This document shows, one piece after another, positions 34,960 to 47,360 of a stretch of 64,000 bases of DNA (positions within the stretch are counted from its first letter, which is position 1; each line of letters begins with the position of its first letter). Location: the NCBI RefSeq assembly GCF_016937615.1, contig NZ_JAFHKI010000111.1, positions 1-64,000 of the forward strand. Reading direction: 5' to 3'. A model generated the notes under the pieces. That model saw nothing but the letters and a program-made list of their open reading frames with translations. It had not been told where the DNA came from and did not search any database. The stretch is from Pseudomonas lactucae. Lineage in GTDB: Bacteria; Pseudomonadota; Gammaproteobacteria; Pseudomonadales; Pseudomonadaceae. The position numbers and the translations under genes were made by a program.

Positions 34960-36645
34960 TTAGTTCTGCTTAGCCATTGCCTGGCGCAGCAGTGCCGCCA
35001 TGGTGGTGTCAGCAGCAGCTTCCGGAGCAGCTTCTTTCAGGCTCTGGATAGCTTCTTTCTCTTCCACTTCGTCCTTGGACTTGATGGAGAGTTGGATCAC
35101 GCGGCTCTTGCGGTCAACGCTGATGATCTTGGCTTCTACTTCCTGGCCTTCTTTCAGAACGTTACGTGCGTCTTCAACGCGGTCACGGCTGATTTCGGAG
35201 GCTTTCAGAGTCGCTTCGATATCGTCGGCCAGAACGATGATGGCGCCTTTGGCGTCAACTTCTTTCACAGTACCTTTAACGATGGCGCCTTTGTCGTTCT
35301 CTTGAACGTACTCGGAGAACGGATCGCTTTCCAGTTGCTTGATGCCCAGGGAGATGCGCTCACGCTCTGGGTCAACCGACAGGATAACGGTGTCCAGCTC
35401 GTCGCCCTTCTTGAAGCGACGAACAGCTTCTTCGCCCACTTCGTTCCAGGAGATGTCGGACAGATGAACCAGACCGTCGATGCCGCCGTCCAGACCAATG
35501 AAGATACCGAAATCGGTGATCGACTTGATGGTGCCGGAGATTTTATCGCCCTTGTTGAACTGGCCAGAGAAATCTTCCCATGGGTTAGATTTGCACTGTT
35601 TGATGCCCAGGGAGATACGACGACGCTCTTCGTCGATGTCCAGAACCATAACTTCCACTTCGTCGCCGACTTGTACGACTTTCGAAGGGTGGATGTTCTT
35701 GTTGGTCCAGTCCATTTCGGAAACGTGTACCAGGCCTTCCACGCCTTCTTCCAGCTCAGCGAAGCAGCCGTAGTCGGTCAGGTTGGTTACACGCGCGGTA
35801 ACGCGAGTGCTTTCTGGGTAACGAGCTTTGATAGCAACCCATGGATCTTCACCCAGTTGCTTCAGGCCCAGGGAAACACGGTTGCGCTCGCGATCGTATT
35901 TCAGAACCTTGACATCGATCTCGTCGCCAACATTGACGATTTCGGAAGGATGCTTGATACGCTTCCAAGCCATGTCGGTAATGTGCAGCAGGCCATCGAC
36001 GCCACCCAGATCGACGAATGCGCCGTAATCGGTGAGGTTTTTGACGATACCTTTGACTTGTTGGCCTTCCTGCAGGGATTCCAGCAGAGCTTCACGCTCG
36101 GCGGAGTTCTCTGCTTCCAGGACGCTGCGACGGGAAACGACAACGTTGTTGCGCTTCTGGTCGAGTTTGATGACCTTGAATTCGAGTTCCTTGCCTTCCA
36201 GGTGCGTGGTGTCGCGCACTGGACGAACATCGACCAAAGAACCTGGCAGGAACGCACGGATGCCGTTAACGTCGACAGTGAAGCCGCCTTTAACCTTACC
36301 GTTGATAACGCCCTTGACCACTTCTTCAGCTGCGAAGGCTGCTTCGAGAACAATCCAGCATTCAGCGCGCTTGGCTTTTTCACGGGACAGCTTGGTTTCA
36401 CCGAAACCGTCTTCAACCGAGTCCAGAGCAACGTGAACTTCGTCACCGACATTGATTGTCAGATCGCCAGCATCGTTGTAGAACTGTTCCAGCGGGATCA
36501 GAGCTTCAGACTTCAGACCAGCGTGAACGGTTACCCAGCGAGCTTGGTAATCGATATCAACGATAACACCGGTGATGATGGAGCCTGCCTGAAGGTTCAG
36601 GGTTTTTAGGCTTTCTTCAAAGAGTTCCGCAAAGCTTTCGCTCAT
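34960..36645 (-). CDS. rpsA: 30S ribosomal protein S1
   Basis: This 561-residue protein starts at MSESFAELFEESLKTL (ATG 36645, CAGGAA upstream). Six S1/OB-fold repeats follow, for example VKGIVKNLTDYGAFVDLGGVDGLLHITDM and GTIKSITDFGIFIGLDGGIDGLVHLSDIS. It unwinds and delivers mRNA to the 30S subunit. Codon use is strongly biased, as in other highly expressed genes. The long frame on the other strand is a shadow. Confidence 0.98.
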   Translation of the reverse strand: MSESFAELFEESLKTLNLQAGSIITGVIVDIDYQARWVTVHAGLKSEALIPLEQFYNDAGDLTINVGDEVHVALDSVEDGFGETKLSREKAKRAECWIVLEAAFAAEEVVKGVINGKVKGGFTVDVNGIRAFLPGSLVDVRPVRDTTHLEGKELEFKVIKLDQKRNNVVVSRRSVLEAENSAEREALLESLQEGQQVKGIVKNLTDYGAFVDLGGVDGLLHITDMAWKRIKHPSEIVNVGDEIDVKVLKYDRERNRVSLGLKQLGEDPWVAIKARYPESTRVTARVTNLTDYGCFAELEEGVEGLVHVSEMDWTNKNIHPSKVVQVGDEVEVMVLDIDEERRRISLGIKQCKSNPWEDFSGQFNKGDKISGTIKSITDFGIFIGLDGGIDGLVHLSDISWNEVGEEAVRRFKKGDELDTVILSVDPERERISLGIKQLESDPFSEYVQENDKGAIVKGTVKEVDAKGAIIVLADDIEATLKASEISRDRVEDARNVLKEGQEVEAKIISVDRKSRVIQLSIKSKDEVEEKEAIQSLKEAAPEAAADTTMAALLRQAMAKQN

Positions 36646-36663
36646 TTTAATTCCTGTTGATAA

Positions 36664-36704
36664 GGGCGAAGAATACGCCCATCTCCACACCCCAGACGGT
36701 GTGG
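36664..36704 (-). promoter_or_regulatory. Tandem leader hairpins before rpsA
   Basis: Two inverted repeats lie 19-59 nt upstream of the rpsA start. One is GGGCG/CGCCC with a 7-nt loop (36664-36680); the other is CCACACC/GGTGTGG with a 6-nt loop (36685-36704). In E. coli the rpsA leader folds into hairpins needed for efficient translation and autoregulation; a similar role here is inferred. Confidence 0.45.
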
Positions 36705-36722
36705 GTCAGTTTCAGTTAAAAG

Positions 36723-36763
36723 AAGCCACCGCAGGACTATGACTGGTCCCCTGCGGCCTTCTT
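36723..36763 (-). terminator. Hairpin after cmk
   Basis: CCGCAGG and CCTGCGG form a 7-bp stem around a 14-nt loop directly after the cmk stop. On the minus strand it is followed by TGGCTTCTTTT. It is likely an attenuating terminator between cmk and rpsA. Confidence 0.55.
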
Positions 36764-36765
36764 GA

Positions 36766-37454
36766 TCACCCGGCGATATCGCGAATGGCGATTTCACTCA
36801 AGATGCGTTCCAGCACCTGTTCGATGGACAACTCCGTGGAATCCAGCTGTATGGCATCAGCCGCCGGCTTGAGCGGGGCTACTGCGCGCTGGGTATCACG
36901 CTCATCGCGTGCACGGATCTCATCTAGCAGACTCGACAGACTAACACCATCGACTTTGCCCTTCAACTGCAAGTAACGGCGGCGGGCCCGCTCCTCGGCG
37001 CTGGCGGTGAGGAAAATCTTCAGCGGCGCCTCGGGAAACACCACCGTGCCCATGTCGCGACCATCGGCCACCAGGCCCGGCGCTCCTGGAAAGCTCGCTG
37101 GCGCTGCAGCAAGGCATCACGCACGGCCGGCAGCGCGGCAACCTGGGATGCCCAGGAGCCGACCTGTTCGTTGCGCAGGTCATCCGTCACATCATCGCCT
37201 TCCAGGATGATGCGCTGCGGATGGCCTTCCGTCGCCCCGACGAACTGCACATCGAGGTGCGCCGCCAGCAGCTTCAGGGATTCTTCGTTGGTCAGGTCGA
37301 CGCCATGGTTGCGTGCGGCAAATGCCAGCAGGCGGTACAGCGCGCCGGAATCCAGCAGGCACCAGCCCAGGCGCTTGGCCAGGATGCCGGCGATCGTGCC
37401 TTTGCCCGAGCCGCTTGGCCCGTCGATGGTAATCACCGGTGCTTTGATATTCAC
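36766..37454 (-). pseudogene. cmk: Cytidylate kinase, frame broken by a 1-nt deletion
   Basis: The GTG start at 37454 overlaps the aroA-tyrA stop (GTGA). The N-terminal half has the P-loop IDGPSGSGKGTIAGILAK and LDSGALYRLLA. The frame is lost at about 37074-37081, where the minus strand reads GAGCGCCGGGCC instead of GAGCGCCCGGGCC. After repair, F-Q-E-R-P-G-L-V joins ADGRDMGTVVFPEA and the protein is 229 residues, the family length. It phosphorylates CMP and dCMP. A broken cmk is unlikely in a healthy cell, so sequence error is favoured. Confidence 0.9.
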
Positions 37455-39697
37455 AATTGAGCCTCTTGGGCAACACGGATGCCGACATGGGCACACAGTG
37501 TAAGAAAGTTCGGAAAAGACGTAGCAACATTGGCGCAGTCATGGATACGAATCGGCGCCGTTGCCCGCAAGGAAGCGACGCTGAATGCCATGGCAATGCG
37601 GTGATCACCATGGGCATGCACATCGCCGCCGCCTATCGGGCCACCGTCAATGATAATCCCATCGGGGGTCGGTTCACACTTCACCCCCAGTGCCAGCAGA
37701 CCGTCGGCCATCACCTGGATTCGGTCGGACTCCTTCACGCGCAACTCTTCAGCGCCACGCAAAACGGTGCGCCCTTGGGCACAGGCCGCCGCCACAAACA
37801 ACACCGGAAACTCATCGATCGCCAACGGCACCAGCGCTTCAGGAATCTCGATACCCTTCAGCCCGGCCGCACGCACACGCAGGTCGGCAACCGGCTCGCC
37901 ACCCACTTCGCGCTGGTTTTCCAGGGTGATATCGGCGCCCATCAAGCGCAGGATATCGATCACACCGGTTCGGGTCGGATTGATCCCCACATGCTCGAGC
38001 AACAACTCGGAGCCCTCGGCAATCGAAGCGGCCACCAGGAAGAACGCCGACGAGGAAATATCCCCCGGCACTTCAATGTGGGTGGCCGTCAGCACATGGC
38101 CCGACTCCACTGACGCGGTAGCCCCATTAATCGCCACCGGACAACCAAAGCCGCGCAACATGCGCTCGGTATGGTCGCGGGTCGGCGCGGGCTCCGTCAC
38201 CGCTGTAGTGCCTTTGGCATACAACCCGGCCAGCAACAGACAGGACTTGACCTGGGCACTCGCCATGGGCAACGCGTAGGTCATGCCTGTGAGCGACCGG
38301 CCACCGCGAATGGTCAGCGGCGGGCGCCCTTCCGGACCGGTCTCGATCACCGCCCCCATTTCCCGCAAAGGCTTGGCCACGCGATTCATCGGGCGCTTGG
38401 ACAGCGACGCATCGCCCGTCAACACACTGTCGAAATTCTGCGCCGCCAGCAACCCGGACAGCAGGCGCATGGACGTGCCGGAGTTACCCAGGTAAATCGG
38501 CCCCGGAGCTGCTTTCAAACCATGCAACCCCACGCCATGAATGGTCACGCGCCCATGGTGCGGGCCTTCAATAACCACCCCCATGTCGCGAAACGCCTGC
38601 AAGGTGGCCAGGGCATCCTCACCCTCAAGGAAACCTTCGACTTCAGTCACCCCTTCAGCCAACGACCCCAGCATGATGGACCGATGGGAGATCGACTTGT
38701 CACCCGGTACCCGGATACACCCGCTCAAGACACCGCCCGGGTTGGCGACGAAGATCAGGTCATCGGTGTCCACAGCGGTTTCCATATAGGCCCGGCGCGC
38801 CAGGATCTTGCTGAAGTGCTCGCGCGCCACCCGCGCACGGGTGAACACGCCCAACAATTGGTGACCATCCCCGGCATCGACCGCGTCGCGCAAGGCATCG
38901 AGGTCACTGCGGAAGGTGTCCAGGGTGCGTAACACCGCTTCGCGATTGGCGAGGAAGATGTCGTGCCACATCACCGGGTCGCTGCCGGCGATACGCGTGA
39001 AGTCGCGAAAGCCACCCGCGGCGTAACGGAAAATCTCAAGGTTCTCGTTGCGCTTGGCCAGCGAATCCACCAGACCGAACGCCAGTAAATGTGGCAGATG
39101 ACTGGTGGCCGCCAGCACTTCGTCGTGACGCTCGACCTGCATATGCTCGACATCCGCACCCAGCTCGCGCCACAGACGGTCCACCACCGCCAACGCCGCC
39201 GGATCGGTTTGCGCCAGCGGCGTGAGGATCACTTTATGCCGACGGAACAGCTGCGCATTGGACGCCTCCACTCCGCTCTGCTCGGAGCCGGCAATCGGAT
39301 GACCCGGTACGAAACGCGCCGGCATACCACCAAAGGCCAACTGCGCCGCGCGCACCACATTGCCCTTGGCACTGCCAACGTCCGTGAGAATCGCGTTGCC
39401 CAAATCCATTCCGGCCAACATCGCCAGCAGCTTTTCCATGGCTAGGATCGGCACGGCAAGCTGGATCACGTCGGCGCCCTGGCACGCGAATGCCAGGTCC
39501 GCTTCACAGCGATCCACTACCCCCAGCTCAACGGCCAGCTTGCGCGATTGCGGGTCCAGGTCCACACCGACCACTTCGCCGCACAACCCGCTTTCGCGCA
39601 GACCTTTGGCGAAGGAGCCGCCGATCAACCCCAGGCCGACCACCACCAGGCGACCGATCATAGGCACGGCAGGTTGCAATGCAGTGACATCACCCAC
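37451..39697 (-). CDS. aroA: Bifunctional prephenate dehydrogenase / EPSP synthase (TyrA-AroA fusion)
   Basis: This is a 748-residue fusion. The N-terminal part (about 1-300) is a TyrA-type dehydrogenase with VVGLGLIGGSFAKGL and the GHPIAGSEQSG segment. The C-terminal part (about 310-748) is 3-phosphoshikimate 1-carboxyvinyltransferase with PGDKSISHRSIMLGSLAEG, GNSGTSMRLLSGLLA and RVKESDRIQVMADGL. It links the shikimate pathway to tyrosine synthesis and sits among hisC and pheA. The GTG at 39697 overlaps hisC; an ATG at 39661 is also possible. This fusion is standard in Pseudomonas. Confidence 0.95.
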   Translation of the reverse strand: MGDVTALQPAVPMIGRLVVVGLGLIGGSFAKGLRESGLCGEVVGVDLDPQSRKLAVELGVVDRCEADLAFACQGADVIQLAVPILAMEKLLAMLAGMDLGNAILTDVGSAKGNVVRAAQLAFGGMPARFVPGHPIAGSEQSGVEASNAQLFRRHKVILTPLAQTDPAALAVVDRLWRELGADVEHMQVERHDEVLAATSHLPHLLAFGLVDSLAKRNENLEIFRYAAGGFRDFTRIAGSDPVMWHDIFLANREAVLRTLDTFRSDLDALRDAVDAGDGHQLLGVFTRARVAREHFSKILARRAYMETAVDTDDLIFVANPGGVLSGCIRVPGDKSISHRSIMLGSLAEGVTEVEGFLEGEDALATLQAFRDMGVVIEGPHHGRVTIHGVGLHGLKAAPGPIYLGNSGTSMRLLSGLLAAQNFDSVLTGDASLSKRPMNRVAKPLREMGAVIETGPEGRPPLTIRGGRSLTGMTYALPMASAQVKSCLLLAGLYAKGTTAVTEPAPTRDHTERMLRGFGCPVAINGATASVESGHVLTATHIEVPGDISSSAFFLVAASIAEGSELLLEHVGINPTRTGVIDILRLMGADITLENQREVGGEPVADLRVRAAGLKGIEIPEALVPLAIDEFPVLFVAAACAQGRTVLRGAEELRVKESDRIQVMADGLLALGVKCEPTPDGIIIDGGPIGGGDVHAHGDHRIAMAFSVASLRATAPIRIHDCANVATSFPNFLTLCAHVGIRVAQEAQL

Positions 39698-40802
39698 GAG
39701 CCAGGACCTTGGCCAGCGCCTCCAGGAAACGGCTGTTTTCAGCTGGCAGGCCGATGGTGATACGCAGGTGGTTCGGCATGCCGTAGTTGGCCACCGGACG
39801 CACGATCACGCCTTCACGCAGCAAGCCCTGGAATACCGGGGCAGCCACCTGGCCGAGATCGACGCAGATGAAGTTGCCCTTGGACGGGATCCAGCCCAGG
39901 CCCAAATCACGGAAACCGGCTTGCAACTGCAGCATGCCGCTTTCATTGATGCGTCGACCTTCTTGCAGATACTCGGCATCTTTGAGCGCCGCACACGCCG
40001 CCGCCAGGGCCAGGCTGTTGACGTTGAACGGTTGACGCACGCGATTCAGCACGTCGGCGACCACCGCGGTGGACAGGCCATAACCGACGCGCAGCGACGC
40101 CAGGCCATAGGCTTTGGAGAAAGTGCGCGATACCAGCAGGTTCGGGTAGGCCGCCAGGAAGTCCAGCCCATCCGGCAAGTCGCTGCCTTCGGCGTATTCG
40201 ATGTAGGCCTCGTCCAGCACCACCAGCACATGCTCCGGCACGCCTTGCAGGAAGTCGTCCAACGCCTGTGCATCGAACCAGGTACCGGTCGGGTTGTTCG
40301 GGTTGGCGATAAACACCACACGCGTGTTGGCATCGATGGCCGCCAGCATCGCGGGCAGGTCATGGCCCCAGTCTTTGGCGGGAATGACACGGGCTTGCGC
40401 GCCAACGGCCTGGGTGACGATCGGATAGACCGCAAACGCGTGCTCGCTGAACACCGCATTCAGGCCCGGCGCCAGGTAAGCACGGCCGACCAGTTCAAGG
40501 ATGTCATTGGAGCCGTTGCCCAAGGTCACCTGGTTCAGCTCGACACGACACTTTTGCGCCAGCAGCGATTTGAGGGCAAAGCCGTTGCCGTCCGGGTAAC
40601 GGGTCAGCTCGGCCAGCTCATCACGGATGGCCGCCAACACCTTGGGGCTCGGGCCAAGCGGGTTCTCGTTGCTCGCCAACTTGACGATCTTCGCAGGATC
40701 CAGCTTCAGCTCACGCGCCAGCTCGTCCACAGGCTTGCCCGGGACGTAAGGCGACAGTTGTTGCACGCCCGGCTGCGCCAGGGCGAGGAAGTTGCCACTC
40801 AT
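39690..40802 (-). CDS. hisC: Histidinol-phosphate aminotransferase family (HisC2)
   Basis: This 370-residue class II aminotransferase has KLASNENPLGPSP, NPNNPTGTW, the acidic DEAYIEYA and the PLP lysine in SRTFSKAYGLASLRVGY. Located between pheA and tyrA-aroA, it probably acts on aromatic 2-oxo acids as well as histidinol phosphate, as proposed for HisC2 copies. It is 9 nt downstream of pheA. Confidence 0.94.
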   Translation of the reverse strand: MSGNFLALAQPGVQQLSPYVPGKPVDELARELKLDPAKIVKLASNENPLGPSPKVLAAIRDELAELTRYPDGNGFALKSLLAQKCRVELNQVTLGNGSNDILELVGRAYLAPGLNAVFSEHAFAVYPIVTQAVGAQARVIPAKDWGHDLPAMLAAIDANTRVVFIANPNNPTGTWFDAQALDDFLQGVPEHVLVVLDEAYIEYAEGSDLPDGLDFLAAYPNLLVSRTFSKAYGLASLRVGYGLSTAVVADVLNRVRQPFNVNSLALAAACAALKDAEYLQEGRRINESGMLQLQAGFRDLGLGWIPSKGNFICVDLGQVAAPVFQGLLREGVIVRPVANYGMPNHLRITIGLPAENSRFLEALAKVLARG

Positions 40803-40811
40803 GTTAACGCC

Positions 40812-41906
40812 TCACAAAACCGCTTTCGGGTAAGAGCCCAGCACCTTGAGCGCCACGGCTTCCTGACTGATCTTTTCCAGCACACCTTTAACCAGTGGGT
40901 CGCGGTGGTGGCCGATGAAGTCGATAAAGAACACGTAGGTCCATTTACCACTGCGCGAAGGCCGCGTCTCGATGCGTGTCAGGTCTATACCGTTGTCGTG
41001 GAACGGCACCAGCAACTCATGCAGTGCGCCGGGCTTGTTGCTCATGGAGACAATGATTGAGGTCTTGTCGTCGCCGGTCGGCGGCACTTCCTGGCTGCCG
41101 ATCATCAGAAAACGCGTGGAGTTGTCCGGGCGATCCTCGATTTTCTCGGCCAGGCGCGTCAGCCCGTACAGGCCCGCCGCCATATCCCCGGCAATGGCTG
41201 CCGAATTCCACTCACCCTTGACCCGCTTGGCCGCTTCGGCGTTGCTGGACACCGCCACGCGCTCGACATTCGGGTAATGGGCGTCCAGCCACTTGCGACA
41301 CTGGGCCAGGGACTGGGCGTGGGAATAGATACGGCTGATGCTGTCGGTCTTGGTGTTTTCGCCCACCAGCAGGTGATGGTGGATGCGCAGCTCGACTTCA
41401 CCGCAGATCACCATGTCGTGCTCGAGGAAGCTGTCCAGCGTGTGGTTGACCGCGCCTTCGGTGGAGTTTTCCACCGGCACCACGCCAAAATTCACTGCAC
41501 CGGCCGCGACTTCACGGAACACTTCGTCGATGGCCGCCATCGGTTTGCTGATCACCGCGTGACCGAAGTGCTTCATGGCCGCCGCCTGGGTGAACGTGCC
41601 CTCGGGACCGAGGTACGCGACCTTGAGCGGCTGCTCCAGAGCCAGGCACGACGACATGATTTCGCGGAACAACCGCGCCATCTCTTCGTTGCCCAACGGC
41701 CCCTTGTTGCGCTCCATCACACGCTTGAGTACCTGGGCTTCACGCTCGGGACGGTAGAACACCGGCACTTCGCCTTCAGCCAGAGACGCCATCTTCACCC
41801 GTGCCACTTCCTGGGCGCATCGCGCGCGCTCACTGATCAGCTCCAGGACTTTCTCGTCCAGGCTGTCAATGCGCACGCGCAGGGCCTTGAGCTCTTGTTC
41901 TGACAT
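40812..41906 (-). CDS. pheA: PheA, chorismate mutase / prephenate dehydratase
   Basis: This 364-residue bifunctional enzyme has an AroQ mutase helix at the N-terminus (LRVRIDSLDEKVLELISERARCAQEV). The dehydratase domain has YLGPEGTFTQAA and GVVPVENSTEGAVNHTLD, with NSTRFLMIG. The ACT domain is GALHELLVPFHDNGIDLTRIETRPSR, the phenylalanine feedback site. The ATG overlaps the serC stop by one base (TAATG), suggesting coupling. Confidence 0.97.
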   Translation of the reverse strand: MSEQELKALRVRIDSLDEKVLELISERARCAQEVARVKMASLAEGEVPVFYRPEREAQVLKRVMERNKGPLGNEEMARLFREIMSSCLALEQPLKVAYLGPEGTFTQAAAMKHFGHAVISKPMAAIDEVFREVAAGAVNFGVVPVENSTEGAVNHTLDSFLEHDMVICGEVELRIHHHLLVGENTKTDSISRIYSHAQSLAQCRKWLDAHYPNVERVAVSSNAEAAKRVKGEWNSAAIAGDMAAGLYGLTRLAEKIEDRPDNSTRFLMIGSQEVPPTGDDKTSIIVSMSNKPGALHELLVPFHDNGIDLTRIETRPSRSGKWTYVFFIDFIGHHRDPLVKGVLEKISQEAVALKVLGSYPKAVL

Positions 41907-42991
41907 TAGCCGTGTTCCTTTTCGAACTCTGCCATGTAGGCAACCAACGCGTTGATCGCGTGGATGTCGACAGCGTTATAGATGGAGGCGCGCATGCCAC
42001 CCACCGAGCGGTGGCCCTTGAGGTTCAGCAGGCCACGTTCGTCGGCACCCGCCAGGAACGGCTTGTCCAGGCGGTCATCAGCCAGGCGGAACGGCACGTT
42101 CATCCACGAGCGGTCGGTGAGGTTGATCGGGTTGCTGTACAGGCCGCTGGCGTCGATGAAATCGTACAGGGTGCGCTTCTTCACTTCGTTGAGCTTGCCC
42201 ATGGCCGCCACGCCGCCCTGCTCCTTGAGCCACTCGAACACCAGGCCGGAGAGGTACCAGGCAAACGCCGGCGGGGTGTTGTACATCGAGCCGTTATCGG
42301 CCGCGACCTTGTAGTTAAGCATGGTCGGGCACAGCGAGCGGGCGCGGCCCAGCAGGTCTTCGCGGATGATGTTGACCAGGATCCCGCTCGGGCCAATGTT
42401 CTTCTGCGCACCGGCGTAGATCATGCCGTAGCGCGACACATCGATCGGGCGCGAGAGGATGTCCGAAGACATGTCACATACCAACGGCACGTCGCCGACT
42501 TCCGGCACCCAGTCGAATTCCAGGCCGCCGATGGTTTCGTTCGCAACGTAGTGCACGTAGGCCGCGCCCTTCGACAGCTTCCATTCGTTCTGACCGGGAA
42601 TGGCGAAGTAGTCGTAGGGTTTGGCGGTACCGGCCACATTGACATGCCCGTAACGCGAGGCCTCCTCAATGGCTTTCTGACCCCAGATACCGGTGTCGAT
42701 GTAGTCGGCGGTGCCGTCTTCCGGCAGCAGGTTCAGCGGTATTTGCGCGAACTGCTGGCTGGCGCCGCCCTGCAGGAACAGCACTTTGTAGTTCGATGGG
42801 ATGTCCAGCAAGTCGCGCAGATCCTGCTCGGCCTTGGTGGCAATGGACACGAACTCATCGCTGCGATGGCTCATTTCCATCACGGAGAGGCCTTTTCCAT
42901 GCCAGTCGAGGAGTTCACCCTGCGCGCGCTGCAGGACTGCTTCAGGAAGCGCCGCGGGACCGGCACAGAAGTTATAGGCTCTCTTGCTCAC
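41906..42991 (-). CDS. serC: SerC, phosphoserine aminotransferase
   Basis: This is about 361 residues from the GTG at 42991 (V-S-K-R-A-Y-N-F-C-A-G-P), matching the family N-terminus; an ATG at 43066 would add 25 foreign-looking residues. It has the substrate motif NFCAGPAALP, FLQGGASQQFAQIP and the PLP lysine in AGAQKNIGPSG. It makes phosphoserine from 3-phosphohydroxypyruvate and also acts in pyridoxine synthesis. It is operonic with pheA. Confidence 0.95.
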   Translation of the reverse strand: MSKRAYNFCAGPAALPEAVLQRAQGELLDWHGKGLSVMEMSHRSDEFVSIATKAEQDLRDLLDIPSNYKVLFLQGGASQQFAQIPLNLLPEDGTADYIDTGIWGQKAIEEASRYGHVNVAGTAKPYDYFAIPGQNEWKLSKGAAYVHYVANETIGGLEFDWVPEVGDVPLVCDMSSDILSRPIDVSRYGMIYAGAQKNIGPSGILVNIIREDLLGRARSLCPTMLNYKVAADNGSMYNTPPAFAWYLSGLVFEWLKEQGGVAAMGKLNEVKKRTLYDFIDASGLYSNPINLTDRSWMNVPFRLADDRLDKPFLAGADERGLLNLKGHRSVGGMRASIYNAVDIHAINALVAYMAEFEKEHG

Positions 42992-43066
42992 ATCCAATCT
43001 CACTCTGATCTGGTGGGGTGGTGCAATAAACGGGTGTTCAATACTTTCACAAGGGACAAACAACAA

Positions 43067-43090
43067 GGGGGCGAATCTTCATCCGCCCCC
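43067..43090 (-). terminator. Hairpin after gyrA
   Basis: GGGGGCG and CGCCCCC form a perfect 7-bp GC stem with a 10-nt loop, 13 nt after the gyrA stop. The minus strand then reads TTGTTGTTTG, a weak U-tract. Confidence 0.6.
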
Positions 43091-43102
43091 CTGTGTGTCC
43101 GC

Positions 43103-45757
<2,655 letters not shown>

Positions 45758-46180
45758 GAGAAGCCTGATTCCTTTTTCGGGTGAAACCTCGTCACATCCA
45801 TATGGGACGAACGAAGCTCGCCGCTGCCGGCAGAGTGCCTGGCAACGACTTACGACAAATCAACGAGTTATGACACGGATCTGCACGTTATAGGCCACCC
45901 CTCGGGGCAGCCCTGGAAACCGCCGGATGTTATCACAATCGCCGCCACGCACCTATCCCCCTGATGCGCATGGAGACTAGTAATTTGACGGATGACAGGC
46001 TTGAGGGGGACGAGAGGGGCTCAGAGGTGGGGTGATGCTTTTTTTTGAGGGCGGATCCACAAGGTTTATTGACTTTGAGGACCAATCGGGGGCAAGCCCC
46101 CTCCCACATTTTGACTGTGTTCACAATTCAAGCGTGGGAGGGCTTTGCCCTCGATAGCAATTTCACCGACACCGCAGCCC
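45758..46180. other. Intergenic region between gyrA and mtnA
   Basis: About 420 bp without a gene. The gyrA-proximal 300 bp should contain its promoter; a TATAAC-like -10 hexamer is on the minus strand at about 45886-45891, without a convincing -35. The distal part holds a REPIN-type repeat pair (annotated separately). Confidence 0.5.
46084..46156. repeat. REPIN: two inverted REP elements
   Basis: A minus-strand REP (TGTGGGAGGGGGCTTGCCCC type, 46084-46109) and a plus-strand REP (GTGGGAGGGCTTTGCCCTCG, about 46134-46156) face each other around a 24-nt spacer. This is the REPIN layout of the P. fluorescens group, mobilised in trans by RAYT transposases. Confidence 0.75.
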
Positions 46181-47251
46181 TTAATGCAGACGCCTACGGC
46201 ACATCAACTTGGCCAGTTTGGCCGCGTCCGGCCGCTCTACCACACCTTTTTCAGTGACGATGACATCAATCAGATCGGCCGGTGTCACATCAAACACCGG
46301 ATTGAACGCCTGCACGTCCAACCGTTGCCCATTCACCTCAAGCAACTCGCCCACATCACGCTGTTCCAGGGCGACCTCTTCACCGGTGGCCATCATCAGA
46401 TCCAGGCTCGAACTCGGCGCCACCACCATAAAGCGCACACCGTGGTGCATGGCGCAAACCGCCAGCTGATAGGTCCCGATCTTGCTGATCACATCACCAT
46501 TGGCCGCAATGCAGTCAGCGCCCACGACTACCCAGGTCACGCCCTTGGTCTTGAGGATATGCGCACCGGCCGAGTCGGCATTCGCCATGACCGGGATGCC
46601 GGCGCCCGCCAACTCCCAGGCTGTCAGCCGCGAACCCTGCAACCAGGGGCGGGTCTCGTTGACATACACCTGCTCGACCAGGCCCTCCAGGAACGCGGCG
46701 CGAATCACCCCCAGGGCCGTCCCGACACCGCCGGTGGCCAACGCGCCGGTGTTGCCGTGGGCAAGAATCGCCTGGGCGTTGCCCTGGTGCTTGCGAATTC
46801 GCTCAACGCCCAACTGGGCCATGACGAGATTGGCTTCGCGGTCGCTTTCATGAATCGCCATCGCTTCGGCTTCCAGCGCCACCAGCGGGTCGGCGTGCTT
46901 CTTGAGGCGGTCCAGGCGATCACGCATGCGCGCAAGTGCCCAGAACAGATGCGACGCGGTCGGACGGCTATTGGCCAGCAGTGCGTAGTCTTCTTCCCAT
47001 GCGGCCTGCCAGTCACCGCCCTGGGCGATGCGCACGCGCGCAGCCAGCACCAGACCATAAGCCGCGCTGATGCCGATGGCCGACGCGCCACGCACCACCA
47101 TCGTACGAATGGCTGCGGCCACTGCCTCGACCGTCGCACACGTTACCCAGCTTTCACGGGACGGCAAGGCACGCTGATCGAGCAAGTGCAGCGTGCCGTC
47201 GCGCCAATCGATGGCCTTCACGTTCTCCAAAGCCAACAGTCGATCGCGCAT
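46181..47251 (-). CDS. mtnA: MtnA, methylthioribose-1-phosphate isomerase
   Basis: This 356-residue member of the eIF2B-alpha-like isomerase family has MVVRGASAIGISAAYGL, the catalytic-loop region HGNTGALATGGVGTALG and VVGADCIAANGDVISKIGTY. It converts methylthioribose-1-phosphate to the ribulose form in methionine salvage. It is divergent from the MTA deaminase gene over 109 bp, likely a shared promoter region. Confidence 0.95.
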   Translation of the reverse strand: MRDRLLALENVKAIDWRDGTLHLLDQRALPSRESWVTCATVEAVAAAIRTMVVRGASAIGISAAYGLVLAARVRIAQGGDWQAAWEEDYALLANSRPTASHLFWALARMRDRLDRLKKHADPLVALEAEAMAIHESDREANLVMAQLGVERIRKHQGNAQAILAHGNTGALATGGVGTALGVIRAAFLEGLVEQVYVNETRPWLQGSRLTAWELAGAGIPVMANADSAGAHILKTKGVTWVVVGADCIAANGDVISKIGTYQLAVCAMHHGVRFMVVAPSSSLDLMMATGEEVALEQRDVGELLEVNGQRLDVQAFNPVFDVTPADLIDVIVTEKGVVERPDAAKLAKLMCRRRLH

Positions 47252-47360
47252 CCCTTACTCCGCACTCATGAACAAAAGCCGCCGATTATAGCGATCCGCC
47301 AGCCAGGACGCTCGGGTATACTTCGCCCTTCTTTTATAGCTGCCCAGGAAGAAGCCCGCG

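Noticed and set aside
34891..36609. 572-codon frame opposite rpsA
   Set aside because: Antisense to a highly biased ribosomal protein gene; codon bias alone keeps the frame open.
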